From NCBI GenBank assembly GCA_902500695.1, contig CABVRQ010000065.1, forward strand, positions 1 through 22,025: a stretch of 22,025 bases of DNA. The letters are read 5' to 3'. This document shows, in pieces, positions 17,550-22,025 of this stretch. A program made the position numbers and the translations under genes. The stretch's first letter is position 1, and each line of letters starts with the position of its first letter. Below the pieces are notes generated by a model. That model was not told where the DNA came from, did no database searches, and was given only the letters and a program-made list of their open reading frames with translations. Source of the stretch: an uncultured Nitrospira sp. (GTDB taxonomy: Bacteria > Nitrospirota > Nitrospiria > Nitrospirales > UBA8639).

Positions 17550-17582
17550 TTCCTCTCTTTACCGAATTTTGGACGGTTCTCT

Positions 17583-18788
17583 ATGCTATCCCAGCCCCTA
17601 AAAGTTCTGTTTATTTCCCAGATTTTTCCGACTCCCGTGAATCCAAACAAGGGGGTCTTCAGCGAGCAACTTGTTCAATGTTTAAAGAACTATTGTGAGG
17701 TCCGCGTTGTTTGCCCACAACCCTGGTTCCCGAGGCTTCCTCGATGGAAAATTTTGGAGAGATGGCATGAATATTCATTAATTCCAACTGATTATGATAT
17801 CGGTAGCACACCCGTCTTGAGCCCGAAATATCCGTTTATTCCTAAATGGGGTGACCGTTACCATAGTTTTCTGTTCTTCCTAGGGCTTATTCGATACGCG
17901 TACGCCCTGAGGCGCTGTTTTCGATTTGATGTGATAAATGCCCATTGGCTTTATCCTGATGGAGTGGCTGCTGCCCGGCTTGCCAGAATAATGGGGGTAC
18001 CCTTGGTCCTATCAGGTCTCGGGTGTGATGTGAATATGTTTTTGTTTGAAAAGCGCAAGAGGGGGTCGATTCTTCGTGCCTTGAAACAGGCTTCTCGAGT
18101 CACAGTTGTTTCAGAAGAGTTGAAAGCTCACCTGCTAGGCGTGGGGATAGATCATGAGCGTGTCACGGTTATTCGTAACGGCGTGAATAAACAATTATTT
18201 TTCCCAAGGGATCAGACCGAGACGGGAACCAGACTTGGCCTTCCACAAAAGGGCCTTTGCGTTTTATTTGTCGGAAGATTAGCAGAAGAAGAAGAAAAGG
18301 GCCTTCGGTACCTGATTGAGGCCTTCCAAGAACTTGTTCGAATTAGAAAGCCATTAATCCTCTATGTTGTCGGGGATGGCCCCATGCTCAAACCGTATCA
18401 AGAGCTCGTCCACAATCAAGACCTTCAAGGGCATATCCAATTTGTTGGTGCGAAGGCACATCAGGATATTCCTCTATGGATAGGTGCTTGTAATATTTTC
18501 TGTTTGCCGAGTCTTCGTGAGGGATGTCCCAATGTGGTTCTTGAGGCATTATCCTGTGGCCGTCCAGTTGTGGCATCCGGAGTGGGTGATATTCCCAATC
18601 TCATTGGGAAAGCCAATGGAATTCTTGTTGAGCCTGGCAATAGTCACCAGTTATGTGAGGCGTTGGAGATTGCATTGTCCAGGAAATGGGATCAAACCGA
18701 AATTTGTGCGTCGGTCAGTACCTTAACTTGGGATGCGGCCGCATCCCAATACTATTCCGTTCTCCTCGGTGCCTGTTCTGATGTGTGA
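17583..18788 (+). CDS. GT4 family glycosyltransferase (TuaC-like)
   Basis: Cytoplasmic GT-B transferase of 401 residues. The N-terminus reads LFISQIFPTPVNPNKGVFSEQLV, a form typical of the TuaC-like group. INAHWLYPDG and LSGLGCDVN form the acceptor side. VTVIRNGVN, FVGRLAEEEEKGLRYLIEAF and VGDGPM form the donor side, with an intact E-x7-E motif in REGCPNVVLEAL (Glu313, Glu321). ATG 17583 has GGA 9 bases upstream, and the gene lies 33 bases after the amidotransferase, so it probably belongs to the same unit. It is the last + strand gene before a convergent junction. Confidence 0.92.
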   Translation: MLSQPLKVLFISQIFPTPVNPNKGVFSEQLVQCLKNYCEVRVVCPQPWFPRLPRWKILERWHEYSLIPTDYDIGSTPVLSPKYPFIPKWGDRYHSFLFFLGLIRYAYALRRCFRFDVINAHWLYPDGVAAARLARIMGVPLVLSGLGCDVNMFLFEKRKRGSILRALKQASRVTVVSEELKAHLLGVGIDHERVTVIRNGVNKQLFFPRDQTETGTRLGLPQKGLCVLFVGRLAEEEEKGLRYLIEAFQELVRIRKPLILYVVGDGPMLKPYQELVHNQDLQGHIQFVGAKAHQDIPLWIGACNIFCLPSLREGCPNVVLEALSCGRPVVASGVGDIPNLIGKANGILVEPGNSHQLCEALEIALSRKWDQTEICASVSTLTWDAAASQYYSVLLGACSDV

Positions 18789-18791
18789 TTT

Positions 18792-18861
18792 CCTTACGGA
18801 TGGGTGGAAGTATTTCTCGTAAGGGAGAGGTGCAGCAAGCATTTCATGGCTGCTTGCTGCA
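18792..18861. terminator. two hairpins between convergent genes (possible bidirectional terminator)
   Basis: The 88-base gap between the convergent genes holds two inverted repeats. The first pairs CCTTACG (18792-18798) with CGTAAGG (18818-18824) over a 19-base loop. The second is a perfect 11-base stem, TGCAGCAAGCA (18831-18841) with TGCTTGCTGCA (18851-18861), and a 9-base loop. Neither is followed by a run of T on either strand, so a classical intrinsic terminator is not proven. Position and stem quality still favour transcription end or transcript-end protection for both units. Confidence 0.5.
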
Positions 18862-18876
18862 ACAGGGTAGACCTTA

Positions 18877-20415
18877 TCATTGAATGGTAAGGGTGAGGCC
18901 TTTGGGGGAAGCCGGAGGAATCGTATCGGAGGTTCCACCCCCATTCGCATATTCTGCTGGAAGAGGGTTCCCAAGAAATTCCCAAATATAATGTGTGAGG
19001 GATGCTTTGCCGCAGAATCCTCGTGATTCATTTGCACAGAGATCCGCCTTGATCCGTGCTTCATTTGGGAATGGCCAGAGATTTTCGTTGGTTAAGGTGC
19101 CATTTTGATAGCGTTTAATAATTGTCGCGCCAATATCTCCACCATCGGAGGCCGCCCCCTTATTCGGTGTCCCTGTTTCCGCCCGCAGTAGATATTTTAA
19201 TCCTGGTTGTATACTGGAATCGTGGGCTCCCGGACTTGCGCCGTTATAATTGGGATTATTCGAATAGACGTTATTGTAATCTGATGTGACGGATCCATTG
19301 ATTCCACTATTGGAATTATTTTGTATGAGGCTATTTTTCAGGGAGACATTGGTCACCTGATTGCCGCCGCCACCGAAATATGTCCCATAAGATCCCCCAC
19401 CCAATGTGACATGGTTGAGGGTGGTATTGCTGCTTTTTCTAGGAACTGTGATTGCGTAGACATTACCCCAGGACACAACATTTTCGAATCGATTATTGTT
19501 ATTGACTGCCCCTCCTGACTCAGAAGCCAGACCGTTCCCCACATTATTGAGGCTAATCATACCAAGAATGACGTTATTTGATGAGCCGGTATAGGGAGCT
19601 GTGTCACCATTGCTATTGCCGGCAAGCAAAATCCCACCACGATCTCCTCCTCCTGTGGCAGTCGTCCCATCCAGGAGAATCACATTCTCCAGCAGGCTGT
19701 CATAGGTATTGTATAAACTCATGTTGAATTTCGGGTCACCTGGTTTGTAGTCCAATCCATCCCAACGATCCCATCGGAGCACAGCCCGCCGGACGGTCAC
19801 TTTGGTACCTCCGTAGACACTCAGGACATATCGGCCAGCACCCCAGCCCCACACTTCTTCGAATAACGAGTCACGAATCCTGGCCAAGCTCCAGACGTTA
19901 TTGTTCGTGTTCACCGCACTGCCAAATGCCCCGGTGCGGCGAATGGTAATATTATTGATTTGATTGGTTAACGATGTCCCATCTGGTGATTGAATGGAAA
20001 CGGCAGGTCCTTCGCCGGAATTCTGGAGGCGGAGCCCTTCGATGACGATATGATGAGTGCCCGCTTGGCGGATGTCAATTCCCGAACGAGCTCCTGCACC
20101 ATCGATGACGGCTTTGCCATCGTGTTCTGCCTGAATGATCGTGGGTGAGGTTGTTGACCCACTTGGTGGATTCGTGATGGTGCTCCCTTCATAATTATAC
20201 TGACCATCTTTGAGGATATAGGTGTGGCCACCGCCCTTCGAAAAAGCATACGTGAGCGTATAATAGGGGTTCTGATTGGTGCCATTACCCAGGACATTAC
20301 TCCCTGAGGGAGATATATAATAGGTCGCGGCAAGGCTCTGGGTGGCATGCAGCATGAAAAATGCTGCCAGTAATGGCCAGAGTATTGCGGGATTTGTTGC
20401 ATATCGCCTTTTCAT
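18877..20415 (-). CDS. secreted right-handed parallel beta-helix protein
   Basis: About 512 residues. A signal peptide (basic MKRRY, a hydrophobic core, cleavage near SLAA at 27-30) is followed by TYYISPSGSN, the common opening of pectate-lyase-like beta-helix proteins. The body is rich in Asn, Gly, Ser and Thr with repeating helix turns (IVIEGLRLQNSG, NNITIRRTGAF, TYDSLLENVIL, NRFENVVSWGN, VSLKNSLIQNN). The C-terminal region has SDGGDIGATIIKRY, NLWPFPNEARIKADLC, LTHYIWEFLGNP and a Pro-Pro-Ala-Ser-Pro tail. It is exported and may cleave, epimerise or bind the locus polysaccharide; no catalytic residues can be assigned. Start: ATG at 20415 has AAGGAG 6 bases upstream, better than the in-frame ATG at 20442. 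It faces the biosynthesis genes and is separately transcribed. Confidence 0.85.
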   Translation of the reverse strand: MKRRYATNPAILWPLLAAFFMLHATQSLAATYYISPSGSNVLGNGTNQNPYYTLTYAFSKGGGHTYILKDGQYNYEGSTITNPPSGSTTSPTIIQAEHDGKAVIDGAGARSGIDIRQAGTHHIVIEGLRLQNSGEGPAVSIQSPDGTSLTNQINNITIRRTGAFGSAVNTNNNVWSLARIRDSLFEEVWGWGAGRYVLSVYGGTKVTVRRAVLRWDRWDGLDYKPGDPKFNMSLYNTYDSLLENVILLDGTTATGGGDRGGILLAGNSNGDTAPYTGSSNNVILGMISLNNVGNGLASESGGAVNNNNRFENVVSWGNVYAITVPRKSSNTTLNHVTLGGGSYGTYFGGGGNQVTNVSLKNSLIQNNSNSGINGSVTSDYNNVYSNNPNYNGASPGAHDSSIQPGLKYLLRAETGTPNKGAASDGGDIGATIIKRYQNGTLTNENLWPFPNEARIKADLCANESRGFCGKASLTHYIWEFLGNPLPAEYANGGGTSDTIPPASPKGLTLTIQ

Positions 20416-20442
20416 GGTTTTCTCCTTTTGGTGCTCTGTCAT

Positions 20443-20899
20443 AACTACTATGGAATCACTTACGGATAGGAATTTAATTGATGGTAATGCTCGTAGACGT
20501 ATTTTCTATCGTTCCCTGAAAATTGGGTTTTTATCCCGTGACTGGTTATGTTTCGGTAACATTAAGGAAAGCTTTAGTAAGGTTTTTAAGAATTTTTCAG
20601 CCTTAACTATGCCCCAGCTCGAAAACTCCCAATCGTTGGTGATCGATGCTTTTGAATAAAGTTGCATGCTGTGTGTCTGGTTGGAGCTGGTACCGAACGT
20701 CAGCCTAACCTGGGCATTTGTGGGTTGGTAATAGATCGTTGTCCATTGTTCTTTGATCATAGGCTGGATTTCTCTTTTATGGGGACGATTAAGTCGAAGT
20801 ACCGCATTTAGTGAAAATCTATGAGCCAGTTTAAGAACACTCATATTTGTTGCGTTTACCTTTGAACCTTCTCAAGGGAATCAACAGAGATTAAGAGCC
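20443..20899. other. intergenic stretch with no convincing gene
   Basis: Upstream of the beta-helix gene. A 112-codon open frame lies on the - strand (20506-20844), but it has a poor ribosome site and no recognisable domain or signal peptide, so I do not call it. The region probably holds the promoter and leader of the beta-helix gene, but I could not pick out a reliable -35/-10 or -24/-12 pair. No riboswitch motif was recognised. Confidence 0.4.
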
Positions 20900-20939
20900 C
20901 ATTCGAAAAGGTTATCCTAATCTCACTAGTTGGCCACTT

Positions 20940-21063
20940 CCAAATTCCCAAAATAATATGTGTGGATGCCTGAGCTTATTTAAGTGAAAGTCTGCCAGTA
21001 TCAATGGCCGAGGAATGCTCTGCTCACGAAATCCTCCAGCCCGATATCTTGCCACTCCCAGGC
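20940..21063 (-). pseudogene. decayed 3' fragment of a beta-helix protein gene, paralogous to 18877-20415
   Basis: The + strand bases 20943-20969 match 18977-19005, inside the beta-helix gene, apart from three short indels: AATTCCCAAA, ATAAT, GTGT and GGATGC occur in the same order. In the intact gene this stretch encodes the LTHYIWEF region on the - strand. About 75 bases upstream in reading direction a second, weaker similarity gives a Asp-Ile-Gly triplet (near 21045) where the intact protein has SDGGDIG. The spacing is about 50 bases shorter, as if deleted. Stops and frame changes interrupt every frame. This looks like the tail of a lost tandem copy; only the first match is strong. Confidence 0.5.
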
Positions 21064-21510
21064 GGAAATATAATTGTTGGTTTAGCGGAGCACCCAATTA
21101 ATCGCATCCTGCGCAGCGAAAAGGTCAAGCGGGGTGGAATCATTTGGGTAGGTTACCCTGTTGACAGGGTTTCTCCTGCATTTTACGTCCCTTCGAAAGT
21201 GATTTGGCGATTGGTTCTGTCTATCCCACGGAGTGAATAATTAATATTCCGATAAGTCCCAACTTGAATTTGTCCTACTGCTACTAAAATTATTATTGGC
21301 ATCTCCCCAGGCTTCATCTAGATGCTCCTACATCCCGAGAGTTGCAAGTAAAGGTGGTGACGCTGGTCACTCTCCCCGTCGCAGTGCTTGCCACTATCTC
21401 ATTCTTCGGTCTGTTATCTGTAGTCAAATTTATCATATAGGTGTCACTTAGATTTTTCCGGATACTCATCTTATTGTTTCGCCACCGATACTTCATGGGA
21501 CACTTTTGCC
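21064..21510. other. intergenic stretch with short open fragments, possibly further gene remnants
   Basis: No frame gives a credible gene. On the - strand, broken fragments such as EAWGDANNNFSSS (near 21320-21280) and TPLDLFAAQDAINWVLR (near 21150-21100) read like pieces of an Asn- and Ser-rich secreted protein separated by stops. They may belong to the same decayed copy, but I cannot show homology by eye. Confidence 0.3.
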
Positions 21511-22025
21511 TTAGGGTTTGACGATGGCGGTGTACATGCTCAAATCATTTCCGCTATTGCCACTGCTGGCATTGCCCCCGAGGGTAATGGTGCCGGCAGG
21601 GAAGGCCCGCACAAACAGGCTGAAGGTCGCATCCGAGGTCACCAAATTTGTCCCGGTATCGGTAAAGGTGCTCAACCACGAGGGTTTCGAGGTAATGCGA
21701 TCGCCATGGGCAACATACACGGAGACGGGTTGATTGACCGTAAAGCTGAGAAAGGCGGTATTGGTCGCTGATTTGTCATCATTCGCCGTTCTGATATATG
21801 CCGCTCCCTGTACGAGAGCGGGAACGGTCGTAAAGGTATAGGCGCGGTCGATATAGACCGTGCCCCCGGCTTGGAGGCCGGAGGTGGGCACAACATAGGC
21901 TTTCCCGCTGGACACGGTCAGATTCGAAATATTGAGTGTTGAGGTGGGTGGCGGTGTTGGCGGCGTACTAGTATTACTCACCGTGACCGTGCGGGGTGCG
22001 GAGGTGGTGGTGTTGCCCGCCGCAT
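21511..22025 (-). CDS. secreted Ig-like protein, C-terminal part (gene runs off the right edge)
   Basis: The frame is open from the window edge to a TAA at 21511, giving at least 170 residues; the start lies outside. It begins in AAGNTTTSAPRTVTVSNT, the end of a bacterial Ig-like domain. A Thr/Pro linker (TPPTPPPTST) follows, then a beta-rich C-terminal domain with GGTVYIDRAYTF, QGAAYIRTANDDK, VNQPVSVYVAHGDRI, KPSWLSTFTDTG and FPAGTITLGGN. I associate this domain with the C-termini of large secreted or surface proteins of Nitrospira-like bacteria; that is recall, not a search result. An internal GTG at 21981 is in frame but is not the true start. No PEP-CTERM or LPXTG sorting tail is present. 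It points the same way as the beta-helix gene. Confidence 0.75.
   Translation of the reverse strand, partial: AAGNTTTSAPRTVTVSNTSTPPTPPPTSTLNISNLTVSSGKAYVVPTSGLQAGGTVYIDRAYTFTTVPALVQGAAYIRTANDDKSATNTAFLSFTVNQPVSVYVAHGDRITSKPSWLSTFTDTGTNLVTSDATFSLFVRAFPAGTITLGGNASSGNSGNDLSMYTAIVKP

Noticed and set aside
20506..20844. 112-codon - strand frame as a gene
   Set aside because: No domain, signal peptide or membrane segment, and a poor ribosome site; the composition looks like chance coding in a leader region.
21004..21240. 78-codon + strand frame in the intergenic region
   Set aside because: It lies opposite the decayed beta-helix fragment and has no recognisable domain; best explained as a shadow of former - strand coding sequence.
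18877..22025. PEP-CTERM or other exosortase sorting tail on the secreted proteins
   Set aside because: Neither visible C-terminus has a Pro-Glu-Pro motif, hydrophobic segment and basic end; no exosortase gene is in the window.

Overview
The window holds most of an extracellular or surface polysaccharide biosynthesis locus from a Gram-negative environmental bacterium. A Nitrospirota (Nitrospira-like) host is my best guess. The basis is the style of the genes: a mixture of GT2 and GT4 transferases, a glycosyltransferase-deacetylase fusion, an asparagine-synthase-type amidotransferase, and secreted beta-helix and Ig-like proteins whose C-terminal motifs I associate with Nitrospira. The base composition looks moderate. 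Taxonomy is inference; there is no rRNA or other marker gene.

Layout. Positions 170-18788 carry thirteen recognisable genes, all on the + strand and mostly tightly packed (ATGA or TGATG overlaps at 4409 and 5389). In order: an intact polyprenyl-phosphate-type GT2 (170-1093); a paralogous GT2 that has lost its catalytic aspartates (1314-2303); a GT39/ArnT-like membrane transferase (2382-4412); a soluble GT2 (4409-5389); a methyltransferase-phosphotransferase fusion (5389-7107); a Wzx-type flippase (7180-8661); a GT4-polysaccharide deacetylase fusion (8716-10488); a GT4 (10501-11691); a membrane GT2 (11891-13027); a membrane-anchored NodB-like protein of no named family (13056-14231); an O-antigen ligase/polymerase-like membrane protein (14296-15660); an AsnB-type amidotransferase (15684-17549); and another GT4 (17583-18788). 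A convergent intergenic region with two hairpins follows.

The - strand then carries a secreted right-handed beta-helix protein (18877-20415), a roughly 1.1 kb stretch without a convincing gene that contains a short decayed copy of that protein's 3' end, and the C-terminal part of a secreted Ig-like protein that runs off the right edge (21511-22025).

How they may work together (inference). The GTs assemble a lipid-linked repeat on the cytoplasmic face. The two deacetylase-like proteins and the amidotransferase modify sugars, the flippase exports the unit, and the Wzy/WaaL-like protein polymerises or ligates it. The GT39/GtrB-like pair may add a residue on the periplasmic side from a polyprenyl-phosphate sugar. 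The methyltransferase-kinase fusion could modify or cap the chain, by analogy with WbdD. No initiating phosphoglycosyltransferase, polysaccharide co-polymerase, outer-membrane export protein or exosortase is in the window; these would have to lie outside it. No tRNA, rRNA, CRISPR array, insertion sequence or phage gene was seen.
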